DNA of 64,000 bases from Flavobacteriales bacterium UBA6770 (lineage in GTDB: Bacteria; Bacteroidota; Bacteroidia; Flavobacteriales_G; Salibacteraceae), in the NCBI GenBank assembly GCA_905181875.1, contig CAJIZH010000001.1:278594-342593 (forward strand), in the 5' to 3' direction. Positions 36,407 through 46,296 of the stretch are shown here, in pieces. The number at the start of each line of letters is the position of its first letter. Position 1 is the first letter of the stretch. The notes beneath the pieces were generated by a model. The model was given only the letters and a program-made list of their open reading frames with translations, had not been told where the DNA came from and searched no databases. The position numbers were made by a program, and so were the translations under genes.

Positions 36407-37918
36407 TTAATTGGTACTTATTACTGGTCGATCTAAAGCCTTAAGAAATGCATTGTAAACTTGAACCAATCCGTAGACGTCCATTTTACAATATTCTACC
36501 AAATTATCCAATTCGAGTTTTTCATTTTTGTCGTGTTGCTCATCACACAAGACCTGGTACAGTTGAGAGGCGGCTCTTCCTGACTGGACAGAAAGTGATT
36601 TATAAGTATTCGTTGGATCCACTGCTGGCAGCACATGTTTCATAGACGATAAACCTTTCATGGCTGGCAAGTAAAAGTGTTTGTTCGCTATTGGTTTAGC
36701 AAGGTCAATGATTTTATTAAGGATGGAATCTAAATCCTCAGTCAACTCCGGGTATTCACGTATCAATCCTCTAATAACTTGTTTTTCGGTCATTGGATCA
36801 TAAACCAAAATAGTTTCAATTGAAGCACAGATTTCAATTAATTCCTTAGCAAATTGTTGTCTTGGATCTTCTTTTGGAGTTCCGATATAGGAATGAAAAG
36901 TTAAAGAACTATCAATTGACTCGCACTTATAAGCTGCAAACAAAAATGGAATAATTTGAAATGGTTTTATTCCTTGAAAGGGCGGTAGGGCGGGTAAATA
37001 ACCTTCAAAATCCAAAAACAAAATTGGAAACTCAATAGGATTAATGAATACATTAAGTGATTCATGATCCACATATTTTTCAGCTTGGGTTTCAGAAAGC
37101 AAACTGCCTGCTTCAAACTTTGAATGTTTTAATTCATCAATAGTTTTTACTCCACTGTTCCACCATTTGAATTTCGTTTCTCTTGAAACTCTCCTAAGAT
37201 TAAAAACTGAATTTTCAGGTACATGTTTCCAGCATCTTGATTTGAATTCGCAGCTATACGGACTCAAACAATATTCTCCAATAGGCAAGTCTGGTGGAGT
37301 CTCTAATTTTAAGGTTTTTCGAAGTTCTAGAAGTGTTGACTTCAGTTCAGTTTCAAGTTTGTTTAGGGTTGGTAAAACATCAGTTTTTTTGAATAGCTGG
37401 TGGTAGTCAATTTTTTCTGACCTGCTGTATTTGGTGTTAATCGTTAGCACATAAAAGTGCGAGATTTTTAATCCAGCTTCTCTTAAAGTATGCAATTGGA
37501 AAGTAGCATTTTCCTTACTGTTGTCAGAGATTTTAGTTGAGGCTTTAACGATAAACGCCTTCCAAGAGCCCGATTTGTTTTTCTGTAAATATTGAATGTC
37601 GCACATCAAATCCATTCCGTAGAAAGAAGGAAAAGCCAAAACAGTTTCTCCATTTTCAATAGCCAATTGTGTTGCTTCAACAGAAGCATTCCAATCTTTA
37701 GTTCCTTCTGGATTTACCTTAGCGCATAAATAGGGTTTAATAGGAAATATTTGTGCAGCAGAATCAACCAATTGGTTAGAAGCGAGCTTTATTAGTTTTC
37801 CGTCATTTGGCAAACTCCTGGTGTCTTTGGATCGATTGCGATGCAACCAAAGAGATTTGGCGCACCTAGAGCCTCGGCTATACGAAGACCGGCTTATTAC
37901 AGTTTTAAAATTAATCAA
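36407..37918 (-). CDS. DUF2779 nuclease-like protein with Fe-S-type cysteines
   Basis: A 503-residue protein. The N-terminal half looks like a Cas4/AddB-type PD-(D/E)XK nuclease with four cysteines placed for an Fe-S cluster (C19; C217, C223, C229). The C-terminal half is a DEDD-like exonuclease-type domain with FLDFEGYLPAL (D302, E304) and EYCKMDVYGLVQVYN. The usual acidic residue before the PD-(D/E)XK lysine appears replaced (FIVKAS, K125), so the first site may be inactive. It is divergent from the MFS gene by 130 bp. Substrate unknown. Confidence 0.85.
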   Translation of the reverse strand: MINFKTVISRSSYSRGSRCAKSLWLHRNRSKDTRSLPNDGKLIKLASNQLVDSAAQIFPIKPYLCAKVNPEGTKDWNASVEATQLAIENGETVLAFPSFYGMDLMCDIQYLQKNKSGSWKAFIVKASTKISDNSKENATFQLHTLREAGLKISHFYVLTINTKYSRSEKIDYHQLFKKTDVLPTLNKLETELKSTLLELRKTLKLETPPDLPIGEYCLSPYSCEFKSRCWKHVPENSVFNLRRVSRETKFKWWNSGVKTIDELKHSKFEAGSLLSETQAEKYVDHESLNVFINPIEFPILFLDFEGYLPALPPFQGIKPFQIIPFLFAAYKCESIDSSLTFHSYIGTPKEDPRQQFAKELIEICASIETILVYDPMTEKQVIRGLIREYPELTEDLDSILNKIIDLAKPIANKHFYLPAMKGLSSMKHVLPAVDPTNTYKSLSVQSGRAASQLYQVLCDEQHDKNEKLELDNLVEYCKMDVYGLVQVYNAFLKALDRPVISTN

Positions 37919-38048
37919 CGAAGCAAGTTATTCTAAAAATCTATTTGTAGAGATTTTAATTGTTGGCAAATTAATCGATTTTTCAAGGACAATTTCTGAT
38001 TTAAGGTATTTATTCTATGTTATTTCGCAGCTGCTGTAAATCTACATT

Positions 38049-39263
38049 TTGAAACAAGGAAACGCTGCTAAATTTTTCATTTTCGTCACCATTCTGGTCG
38101 ACGTAATTGGCTTTGGAATTATTATTCCTATTGTTCCTGAGCTTATCATAAGCCTTGAGGGAGGTTCTTTCAGCGATGCGGCAATTATTGGTGGCTGGTT
38201 AACCTTTGCTTTTGCGATTATGCAGTTCATATTTGCTCCTATTCTTGGAGGTTTAAGCGATCAGTTTGGACGAAAGCCTGTTTTGATTTTAGCTTTATTT
38301 TTTCTAGGGCTTGACTATATTTTACACGCTTTCGCGCCAACTATTTTCTGGTTGTTTATTGGACGGTTTATTGCTGGAATTTTCGGTTCAAGTTTCACTG
38401 TTGCATCTGCTTACATGGCCGATATAAGTAAGCCAGAGGACAAGGCAAAGAATTTTGGGTTAATCGGTGCAGCATTTGGATTAGGCTTTATTATAGGTCC
38501 TGTTATTGGTGGAATTGCAGGGCAATGGGGCGTTCAAATGCCTTTCTTTATTGCTGCAGGTTTGAGTTTATTGAATGTATTATATGGAATTTTTGTAGTG
38601 CCAGAATCCTTAAAACCTGAAAATAGAAGACCCTTTAATTGGAAAAGAGCCAATCCCGTAAGCGCGTTATTGAACTTGAGAACCTATCCTAAAATCATGG
38701 GATTGGTAGCAGGTTTTTTCTTGATTTACTTGGCTGGAAAATGCGTTGAATCGGTTTGGAGTTTTTATACCATGTACCGTTTTGATTGGGATACTGCACA
38801 TGTTGGTTATTCCTTAGGTGTAGTAGGAATATTGGTGACCATTGTACAAGGTGGTTTGATTGGTAAGGTGGTAAGTACTTTTGGAGAGCATAAAACGATA
38901 TTCATCGGTTACATCTTCTGGGTATTGGGCATGGTATTATTTGGATTAGCCAGTGAAGGTTGGATGATGTATTCATTTATTGTTGTCTATTGTTTAGGTG
39001 GCATCGCAGGGCCCACTTTACAAGGCTTAATCAGTAATGAAGTACCTGATAATGCGCAAGGTGAGTTACAAGGAGCTTTAACTAGTTTAATAAGTGTAAC
39101 CAGTATTATAGGACCTCTATTATTTACTTGGGTTTTCGGTGTTTTTAGTGGTGCTGATGCACCGTTTCATCTGCCAGGAGCCTCTTTCTTTTTGGGCGCT
39201 ATGTTGGCTGGAATTTCAATGTTTTTAGTGGTTAGAAACTTAAGGAAATCGTCTAGTAGCTAA
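38049..39263 (+). CDS. MFS exporter, TetA-like (drug:H+ antiporter)
   Basis: A 404-residue transporter with 12 hydrophobic segments. The TetA-type start VDVIGFGIIIPIVPEL, the loop motif GGLSDQFGRKPVLI (motif A), ADISKPEDKAKNFGLIGAAFGLGFIIGP (helix 5, motif C region) place it in the TCR/Tet group. It begins with TTG at 38049, since no in-frame ATG lies upstream near the promoter-proximal region. Its 3' end overlaps the convergent flavin-protein gene by 4 bp. The exported compound cannot be named. Confidence 0.85.
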   Translation: MKQGNAAKFFIFVTILVDVIGFGIIIPIVPELIISLEGGSFSDAAIIGGWLTFAFAIMQFIFAPILGGLSDQFGRKPVLILALFFLGLDYILHAFAPTIFWLFIGRFIAGIFGSSFTVASAYMADISKPEDKAKNFGLIGAAFGLGFIIGPVIGGIAGQWGVQMPFFIAAGLSLLNVLYGIFVVPESLKPENRRPFNWKRANPVSALLNLRTYPKIMGLVAGFFLIYLAGKCVESVWSFYTMYRFDWDTAHVGYSLGVVGILVTIVQGGLIGKVVSTFGEHKTIFIGYIFWVLGMVLFGLASEGWMMYSFIVVYCLGGIAGPTLQGLISNEVPDNAQGELQGALTSLISVTSIIGPLLFTWVFGVFSGADAPFHLPGASFFLGAMLAGISMFLVVRNLRKSSSS

Positions 39264-39796
39264 TCAATTCGAATTGATTTACCGTCAATAGACGTAGTGT
39301 TTTTTAATTCTTGGTATTCGCGAACTCCATCGTCTCCTTTCTTTTCTGCCCAAAGACCAAGCGTATCTCTGTCTCCTTTATAATCGTAATAAGGAATACC
39401 GAATCCACAAGAATTTTGAACTAGGTCTACCTTTAAGCTAATAATTTGACGACTTCCTTTTGTTGGAGGGAATAAGCTTGCCAATTCAACCCATTTTTCG
39501 TGAGTAGGAAGAATGGATACTGCTTTTCCGTATAAACGTAAAATATTGGGAGCACCTTCAAATGCACACATCATAATGATCATTCGACCATTTTCATCAA
39601 CATGTGCTTGAGTTTCGTTTCCACTGCCGGTAAGGTTAAGCCACACAACATGGTTTTCATTGATTACCCTAAACGAATCAATTCCCTTTGGCGACAGATT
39701 TATCTTGCCCGAATCGGGAGCAGTAGCAACAAAGAACATTTTTTGTTGTGCTATAAAATCTTGTTCCTTTTGGCCTATGTGATCTAGCTTACCCAT
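39260..39796 (-). CDS. Pyridoxamine 5'-phosphate oxidase-like flavin protein
   Basis: A 178-residue split-barrel protein of the PNPOx-like group. The segment FFVATAPDSGKINLSPKGID, then LNLTGSGNETQAHV and the conserved CGFGIPYYDY near residue 130 mark a subgroup of FMN- or F420-binding oxidoreductases that differs from true PdxH. The product is probably a flavin reductase of unknown substrate. It is 2 bp from the cupin gene upstream, so the two share a transcript. Confidence 0.85.
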   Translation of the reverse strand: MGKLDHIGQKEQDFIAQQKMFFVATAPDSGKINLSPKGIDSFRVINENHVVWLNLTGSGNETQAHVDENGRMIIMMCAFEGAPNILRLYGKAVSILPTHEKWVELASLFPPTKGSRQIISLKVDLVQNSCGFGIPYYDYKGDRDTLGLWAEKKGDDGVREYQELKNTTSIDGKSIRID

Positions 39797-39798
39797 TG

Positions 39799-40302
39799 TT
39801 ATTGTCTGGTCAGTTTTGTAATCACCTCTTTATGATCAGGAAATAAATCTAGTAGTTTATTTCTGGTAGGTAACTCAAAATCAGAAAAATCAAATCCAGG
39901 AGAAACAGTACAACTTACTAGTGCAAAATCATTTTCGTTAACTACTTCAGCAGCAAACCAATCGCCGCCTTTGACCACCAACTGAGGTATTTGCTCATTT
40001 GCCAAATCATTTCCAATGATATGCTCATCATGAACACCATCAGGAGATATCGTATGCAAGCGTATTGGAGAACCTTGATGGAAAAACCAAAACTCGTCTT
40101 GAATTATTCTGTGAAATGCGGAAAAAGTATCGGAAGTCAGCAAAAAGTAAATTGCTGTAGAATAGTTCCGTGAACCATTGTATGCTTCGTCTAATTCAGA
40201 TTGTGGTATCTCCTCCTTGCACCTATAGGTTTCTTTATAAAACCCACCTTCAGGATGTGGTTTAAGGTCTAATTCCCTTACTATTTCTTCTATTGAATTC
40301 AT
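39799..40302 (-). CDS. DUF985 cupin-domain protein
   Basis: A 167-residue single-cupin protein. LKPHPEGGFYKETYR opens the DUF985 family, followed by STAIYFLL, FSAFHRIIQDEFWFFHQGSPI and the C-terminal LVSCTVSPGFDFSDFEL. These proteins are small-molecule-binding barrels of unknown function. Its stop overlaps no neighbour; the aldehyde dehydrogenase gene ends at its start base, suggesting coupled translation. Confidence 0.9.
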   Translation of the reverse strand: MNSIEEIVRELDLKPHPEGGFYKETYRCKEEIPQSELDEAYNGSRNYSTAIYFLLTSDTFSAFHRIIQDEFWFFHQGSPIRLHTISPDGVHDEHIIGNDLANEQIPQLVVKGGDWFAAEVVNENDFALVSCTVSPGFDFSDFELPTRNKLLDLFPDHKEVITKLTRQ

Positions 40303-41750
40303 TAATAAACTAATAATCGAGGTTCAGTCATTTCTTCCATTGTGTACTTTATGCCTTCCCGGCCCAATCCAGAATCTTTAACTCCGCCATAAGGCATGCT
40401 GTCTATTCTAAATCCGGGGATATTGTTAATCATTACACCACCAACTTCCAAGTCTTCATGTGCCATTTTTACATGATCAAATTGATTGGTAAATACACCA
40501 GCTTGAAGACCAAAAGTAGAGTCATTACTCATTGTAATTGCTTCTTCAAATGAATCAAATTTTTCAAGAACTGCAATAGGACCAAAGGCTTCCAAATCGC
40601 AAACTTTCATGCCTTTTTTTGTGTTGGTTAGCAGTGTTGGAGCATATAACCCATGCGCTTGATCAATTACTTTGCCGCCTGTTAAGACTTCAGCACCAGC
40701 TTCAACGGCTTCGTTCACCCAGTCACCAATTCGTTTTACATGAACCGGTTGAATAATTGAACTAATCACTACATCCTCATCGCGAGGATCGCCAATTTTG
40801 AGTTTTTCAATTTCTGCAATCAAAAGAGGTTTGAAGGCATTGAAAACGGTTGCGTGCACTAAAATCTTTTGAGTTGAAATACAAATTTGACCAGCATACA
40901 AGAAAGCACCGATTGCGCACAATTTAGCCGCTGCTTCAAGATTTGCAGATTCATCAACAATTGCCGTTGCGTTTCCACCCAATTCTAAAGCGACTTTCTT
41001 TTTGCCAATGATATTTTTGAGGTGCCACCCAATTTGGGGAGAACCTGTAAAAGACAGCATTTTCATTCTTTCGTCTGTAACCAATTTTTCAGCCTCAGGA
41101 ATATCAGCAACTAAAATGCTAAGTGCACCTGGAGGTAGGCAATCTAATTCGTCTACCATTTTTGCGAATGCTAATGCAACTAATGGAGTTTGAGGTGCTG
41201 GTTTTAGAACTACAGTACAACCGCAGGCAATTGCAGGCGCAATTTTGTGCAGTGCTAGGTTCAGCGGAAAATTAAATGGAGAAATACAAGCAATCGGGCC
41301 TAGTGGAAATCGACGCGTGAAAGCTACCTTTCCAGCTCCATTGTTGTAATCCATTGGCACCATTTCTCCATCGAAACGCACGGTTTCTGAAACCGCTGTT
41401 TTTAATGTGTCAACACATCTTGCTACTTCTCCACGGGCATAACCAATTGGTTTTCCAGCTTCAGCAGCTATTAGTTGAGCAAATTCTTCTTGGTTTTCAA
41501 TAAGGCCAATGCGCATTTTTTCTAATGCATCACTGCGTTGACCAGCAGACCATTTTTTAAGATCTTCAAATGCAGTAACTGAAGATTGAATGGCTTCTTC
41601 CATTTGTTCATTTGAGCAAAATGGAACCTTTGTTATTTCTTCTTGAGTGTACTTGTCAATTATCCGAAGCGATTTCCCGTTTCCAGATTTATGCCAGCGT
41701 CCATTAATGTAGTTTTCGCTGATCAGAATTTTTTTATAGAGATTCACCAT
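40302..41750 (-). CDS. NAD(P)-dependent aldehyde dehydrogenase
   Basis: A protein of about 482 residues that oxidises an aldehyde to a carboxylate. In the numbering from an upstream ATG at 41777, the key residues are N168 in SPFNFPLN, E265 in LELGGNA and the catalytic C299 in YAGQICIS. The family usually starts near ENYINGRW, so the ATG at 41750 is preferred to the one at 41777. It is first in a minus-strand run with the cupin and flavin-protein genes. Sequence looks like the lactaldehyde/glyceraldehyde type. Confidence 0.9.
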   Translation of the reverse strand: MVNLYKKILISENYINGRWHKSGNGKSLRIIDKYTQEEITKVPFCSNEQMEEAIQSSVTAFEDLKKWSAGQRSDALEKMRIGLIENQEEFAQLIAAEAGKPIGYARGEVARCVDTLKTAVSETVRFDGEMVPMDYNNGAGKVAFTRRFPLGPIACISPFNFPLNLALHKIAPAIACGCTVVLKPAPQTPLVALAFAKMVDELDCLPPGALSILVADIPEAEKLVTDERMKMLSFTGSPQIGWHLKNIIGKKKVALELGGNATAIVDESANLEAAAKLCAIGAFLYAGQICISTQKILVHATVFNAFKPLLIAEIEKLKIGDPRDEDVVISSIIQPVHVKRIGDWVNEAVEAGAEVLTGGKVIDQAHGLYAPTLLTNTKKGMKVCDLEAFGPIAVLEKFDSFEEAITMSNDSTFGLQAGVFTNQFDHVKMAHEDLEVGGVMINNIPGFRIDSMPYGGVKDSGLGREGIKYTMEEMTEPRLLVY

Positions 41751-41968
41751 AACTTCCTGTGGAATTATATACAACAAAGGTCTTTATTCTTCGGGTATTT
41801 TTTCTGTTTTTAAACGAATATTTTAGTTTTATAAAAAAGTTTTTAATCTCTGATTGATAATTTTATATTCAGTTAAGCAGCCCGCAAAATCTTTGTTTTG
41901 TGATTACTATCCGAGCGATTATCTTGTTGTCATTTTTAATGACTTTTATTATCATTCAATTTTTCTAT

Positions 41969-42256
41969 TCACAATTTATTGTCTTGGGGCAAGTAAGGCG
42001 ATCTAAGCATTTGATGATTGACCAAAAAATAAGTAGGATCAAAATCAACTTCTTATTTCGGCAAGGACTGCAAGTCTTTATTCAGTTGATCTTTTGTAAA
42101 AAAGACTTCATGAGAGTAGTCAATTGCGTTAACGAGTGCCGAATTTTGTGTTTCCCAACCCATGGAATCAATACCGATTATTTCTCTATTATCTTGAGCT
42201 AGGATAGCGCTAGTGGTACATAAAATAATTAAGATAAGAAAAGTTGAAACGGACAT
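41969..42256 (-). pseudogene. Small secreted protein gene with a possible in-frame stop
   Basis: A signal peptide (about 1-21, ending SAILAQ) opens a 67-residue frame ending at TAA 42053. The same frame then continues for 27 further codons with coding-like composition (EVDFDPTYFLVNHQMLRSPYLP) to a TGA at 41969. A Gln-to-stop change (CAA to TAA) would explain this. I do not recognise the family. It follows the C45 gene by 23 bp. Whether the 67-residue form is already complete cannot be decided from one sequence. Confidence 0.4.
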
Positions 42257-42279
42257 TAAGCTTTCATGAGTATGGCTGA

Positions 42280-43275
42280 TTAAATCGAAAGGTCTTTATT
42301 GAAAAAAATCTTACTTAGGTTTATCTGAAATTTTTCTTCTACAAAATTTTCAAATCCAAATTGTCTTTTTTTATTTGGCCATCGGATTTCACATTCCATT
42401 TTCTCTAAATCATAAATTGCTGTATACAAGGTCCCAAAACCTTTTTCAAACTCAGTGTTGTATAGAGGGGGTTGCATAAACTTACCTTTAATTGAATTAG
42501 TGTTTTCCTCAGGATTGTACAAACATTTTTCAAGAAATTGCATACGCGGAAGGGTTGCAGACATAGATGCATAATTTTCCCATTCAATACTGTGCTGGTG
42601 GTTAGTTCCTATAGGTGTTGCAACCACACTAACGGGTCTGTCGGGAGAAAGAAATACCGTTACAAATTGCTTCGTTTTATCCAATATAGTTACGTTATAG
42701 CTCATATGAATCGGAACACGGCGAAAAACTGCAATTGCTTCGTCAACGGTAGAACAAGTCTCTAATACATACCTTAATACCAAAGGAATTCCAAACCCTT
42801 CACCTGATATATTTCTTCCACCAAAGGTTAATGAAACAGCTAGTCCATCGCCATTCATTCCGTCCAGTAATCCCCAAATACAATCTCCAATCCCAATTAC
42901 AGGTTTAAGCCAATTGGATTTGAGTAAAACCCCTTCAAACAACTTTGGTGAGTAATCGTAATTTCGGATAAGAAAGTTAGCGTCCTTAGTCCAAGCAATT
43001 TGAGAACAACCGCTCATAAATGGAGGAGGAGAGAACTGACTTAAAAACCTGGATTCTACATCACCACCTCCAGCTAATTCGCACAATTCCTCGTATATTG
43101 GATAGATTTCAGGCATAGCGTTTCGCAATGCCATGCTGGAAGTAAGAAAGCCGGGACGATTCCGATATCCTTCTTGAAGAAACCACTTTTTGTAGTGTGC
43201 CCATGTGCGATCAAAAATTTCCTTCCATTTTTCACCGGGCTTATCTTCTGAAATACTTCTAAGGTAGAGGAACAT
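42280..43275 (-). CDS. C45-type autoproteolytic peptidase/acyltransferase-like protein
   Basis: A 331-residue Ntn-hydrolase of the C45 (acyl-CoA:6-aminopenicillanate acyltransferase-like) family. The likely N-terminal nucleophile after self-cleavage is C90 in MSGCSQIAW, followed by NYDYSP and the central GLLDGMNGDGLAVSLTFGG. Such enzymes form or break amide bonds. There is no signal peptide. It lies 168 bp downstream of the ATP-grasp gene and may act on the amide that gene product makes, which is inference from context. Confidence 0.85.
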   Translation of the reverse strand: MFLYLRSISEDKPGEKWKEIFDRTWAHYKKWFLQEGYRNRPGFLTSSMALRNAMPEIYPIYEELCELAGGGDVESRFLSQFSPPPFMSGCSQIAWTKDANFLIRNYDYSPKLFEGVLLKSNWLKPVIGIGDCIWGLLDGMNGDGLAVSLTFGGRNISGEGFGIPLVLRYVLETCSTVDEAIAVFRRVPIHMSYNVTILDKTKQFVTVFLSPDRPVSVVATPIGTNHQHSIEWENYASMSATLPRMQFLEKCLYNPEENTNSIKGKFMQPPLYNTEFEKGFGTLYTAIYDLEKMECEIRWPNKKRQFGFENFVEEKFQINLSKIFFNKDLSI

Positions 43276-43443
43276 TTATTTTATATCAGATTCCGTTACC
43301 CCATAATACTCCGATTGATATCGAAGAGTTACAAAGTATCTTAATTTTATTCTTGTAGAATAATAAGTTGCTGAAACAAGTTCAGCTTAAACAACGGCTA
43401 CACCAATCTGCGCTACTTTATTCCTAGATTAACAAGAGCTCGC

Positions 43444-44948
43444 TTACATCATTTTAAAGCCGCCAATTTCAGCAATTTTATCTTGAATTTGATTCACTTT
43501 AGTGGGCTCAATTGATTCAAATTTATTTTGGATAGCTGCCAACCATTTTTTCGATTTTTCAGTAAGATTAAAGTTGTCAGTCATCATTCTTCCTCTCATT
43601 ACCAAAATACCTAAATCAGCACCTTTGTAAACGTATTCACCTTCTTTCATTATCCGCAAGAAAAACGCTTCATCATCACCATCAACTGATCTCCGATGTG
43701 TATCCATCCTATCGTAATCAATAGACCCGTCTTCTTTCATTTTCCAAATACCTGATTTAGGAGAGCGTGTCACTTGTTTGATAGTATCATCGGTATGTTT
43801 AATGACCATTTGAGACCATGAATCAATGTTTTCTGGACGTGCCCAGCGTCGATTGAGTTGATCTACATTTATTTCATAATCAACATCCATGAACTCCAAA
43901 ATATGGAACAAAAACAAAGGAACATCTGCCAAGGCAAATACTGCATGATTGGTAATGGAACTAGCCCCAGTAACCCTAGGGTTCAGTTCTCCAAGATACA
44001 ATTCATTGGTATCTGTATCTATTAAAAAGTCAAGTTCAAAATAGCCCTTATATCCTTCTTTTAATAGTTGATCACCAAAAAGGCGTGTATATTTTCTAGC
44101 CTTGTCGCGTATCGATTTTGTAAAACAATCGGCATAAATTTCATTTCCACACCAGCCACCTTTGTAAGGAGTAAGCTCTTTGAATCCAACCAGTTCAGTC
44201 ATAAGTGGAGCTACAACGGTACCATGCTTGGTAACGCATGCTTCAATAGCTGATCCCATACAGTTGATTCGCTTCATGACTTTTACCTCTTTTTCAGCTT
44301 CAATTTCTTCAGCGTGTTTATTTAATCCTCTTCAGTTTTAATGAAGAAAGTAGTATGTCCACTATCACCAAAAGGAGTTTGAACAACCCAGTCATGACCT
44401 AGTTTATCACCTTTATTTTCTAAATCTTTATAACTACTAATTTTGGTTAAAACATTTGGTACACAAGGTACTCCAGCTTTTTCTGCAACACGATTGGTAA
44501 TTACTTTATTGTCTAAATCGTTTCTCAATTTAGCAGATGGAAATGCTACATCTAAACCAATTTTCTTGGCTAATTTCTCGGTCTTTTCATCAAACATCAA
44601 GAAAAGCGCTTTGCCTTTATTTTTTCCTTTTGCTCTACTTTGAATGTAATCGACTACCTGCTTGTGTTCAAGCATATAATTATTGATGTCCTCAATACTT
44701 TGAAATTCATCATGTGGAATTTCATCTGGAGAGAACACATTTGGATGCTGACCATCAAAACATTCTATATAACAAATGAACTTAAATCCCTTTACCCATT
44801 CATCGGCTCCCAATAAGTTGAAGTTAGTAGCACTAATGAAATAGATTGGAGTTTCATTTCTGTAGAAAAACCTTCGGATATCTGAAATACCTTTTAACGG
44901 TTTAGTGCGTTCATTTATCTTTTTAGCAATTTTCTTTTTAGCAGCCAT
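43444..44948 (-). pseudogene. ATP-grasp (biotin-carboxylase-like) enzyme gene with one frameshift
   Basis: Two consecutive frames (44948-44322 and about 44320-43444) join into a single ATP-grasp protein of about 500 residues. The first ends FIKTEED-stop. The second, read upstream of its ATG, continues DLNKHAEEIEAEKEVKVMKRINC without a gap, and shows the ATP-grasp signature YFELDFLID...ELYLGELNPRVTG. Adding one base to the TT in GGATTAAAT (near 44324) restores one frame. This is either a homopolymer sequencing error or a recent inactivating deletion. Relatives ligate a carboxylate to an amine or thiol; the substrate is unknown. Confidence 0.8.
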
Positions 44949-45084
44949 AGTGTGTTTTTTAAGAAGCTAAAAAATACAAAATTTTGACTACTCGAATTAA
45001 TTTGTCAGGGCATAAATATTTTATTCTGGTTTGTTATTGATGCGAGTTGGTCTAGGTGTCAATTATTATTCAAAGAGTCTTAAT

Positions 45085-46296
45085 CTAGCGTTGCACAATC
45101 CCTAAAATATCTTGATCAGTTTGATATATTATTGGTTTTATTAAGGTCGATTTTTGAACTTTAGAAGTATTTAAAAGTGATGCTATATTTTCATTTACTT
45201 CTTCAACACCAATGAGTTGCATGCAGATGTTATTGCCATTGCAAGGTGCAATTTCAAAATCGTGAACACATGGACTACAATAAGTATTCTTGTAAATTAC
45301 ATGAGCGTTATTACTCCTGCCGTATTGATCTGGTGAGCAAGGTCCAAATAAACAAATCACCTCTTTTTTTAATGCAAAAGCCAAATGCATCGGTCCAGTA
45401 TCGTTTGTGATCATTATTTCAGCACTGTCGATTAATGCAATAACCTCTGATATCGAAGTTTTACCAGCTGTACTTATCAATCTTGGGTCATTGATTATTG
45501 TTGAAATTGACTCGGTATATTCCTGTTCGTCTTTGCTGCCAATAAGGAAGATATTGTAGTCTGAAAATTCATTGAGTGTTTTACGGATAATTTGGATAAA
45601 ATTATTGGAATCCCAGCGCCGTTCTAATCTAAGGTCTGATGAGTTTGGATTAATAACCAAATATTTTCTACTGTGAGAAAAGGGTTTTTGAATTGATTTT
45701 TTCAAAGGATATAATTCTTGATGTTCATCATTACAACCTATAAGCTTAGACATTTGTAAGTAAACATTTGAAATGGGCACCTTTGGGTTGAAAAACATCA
45801 TATGGGTATAAATTCCCATTCTAAAAGAACTTGAACGCAAGTAGAATCCAACTCGATTAGTGGATAATGAGAACAGGGTGAAAAGAGTAGAGAAGTCAGA
45901 ATAGATTTCTAAATCAAAATAGACTCCTGGGCGCTTTTTAATTAATTGATAAAGTGCTGAAATATTGGAAGTGATAAAATTGATTAAGCTGCTTTCATCA
46001 ATCGTTATGATGGTATCAATATGATCAATCTTTTCAAGAATTGATCGATTTGATTTGGTGCTAATAAAAACTAATTTAGAATTAGGATGTTGAACTTTTA
46101 TAGCAGCAAGCATCGGTGTAGCCTGAATAATACTGCCCATTCCTTTGAACTTGCATACCGCTATTGTCTGGTATTCTCTTTTTAAATCGTGGTTGATGGA
46201 AAGTATTTGCCCTAGGGCTCTCACTATGAAATTTAATGAGAATGCTATCGGCTTAGCGATAAAGGAATCTAGGAAGATTTGCTGCTTAATATTCAT
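45085..46296 (-). CDS. Glycosyltransferase family 9 protein
   Basis: A 403-residue heptosyltransferase-like GT9 enzyme. AVCKFKGMGSIIQATPML is the family's N-terminal loop, YLVINPNSSDLRLERRW the donor-binding region, and MITNDTGPMHLAFALKKEVICLFGP the C-terminal signature. GT9 enzymes transfer heptose-like sugars to lipopolysaccharide core; acceptor and donor here are unknown. Its start overlaps the end of the giant membrane protein gene by 11 bp, so they are translated together. Confidence 0.88.
   Translation of the reverse strand: MNIKQQIFLDSFIAKPIAFSLNFIVRALGQILSINHDLKREYQTIAVCKFKGMGSIIQATPMLAAIKVQHPNSKLVFISTKSNRSILEKIDHIDTIITIDESSLINFITSNISALYQLIKKRPGVYFDLEIYSDFSTLFTLFSLSTNRVGFYLRSSSFRMGIYTHMMFFNPKVPISNVYLQMSKLIGCNDEHQELYPLKKSIQKPFSHSRKYLVINPNSSDLRLERRWDSNNFIQIIRKTLNEFSDYNIFLIGSKDEQEYTESISTIINDPRLISTAGKTSISEVIALIDSAEIMITNDTGPMHLAFALKKEVICLFGPCSPDQYGRSNNAHVIYKNTYCSPCVHDFEIAPCNGNNICMQLIGVEEVNENIASLLNTSKVQKSTLIKPIIYQTDQDILGIVQR

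Noticed and set aside
41900..42202. A 100-codon plus-strand frame opposite the small secreted protein gene
   Set aside because: The opposite strand carries the signal peptide and coding-like continuation. This frame shows only an initial hydrophobic stretch.
44277..44322. Programmed frameshift as an explanation for the ATP-grasp gene
   Set aside because: No slippery heptamer or downstream pseudoknot is apparent. A single homopolymer deletion is simpler.
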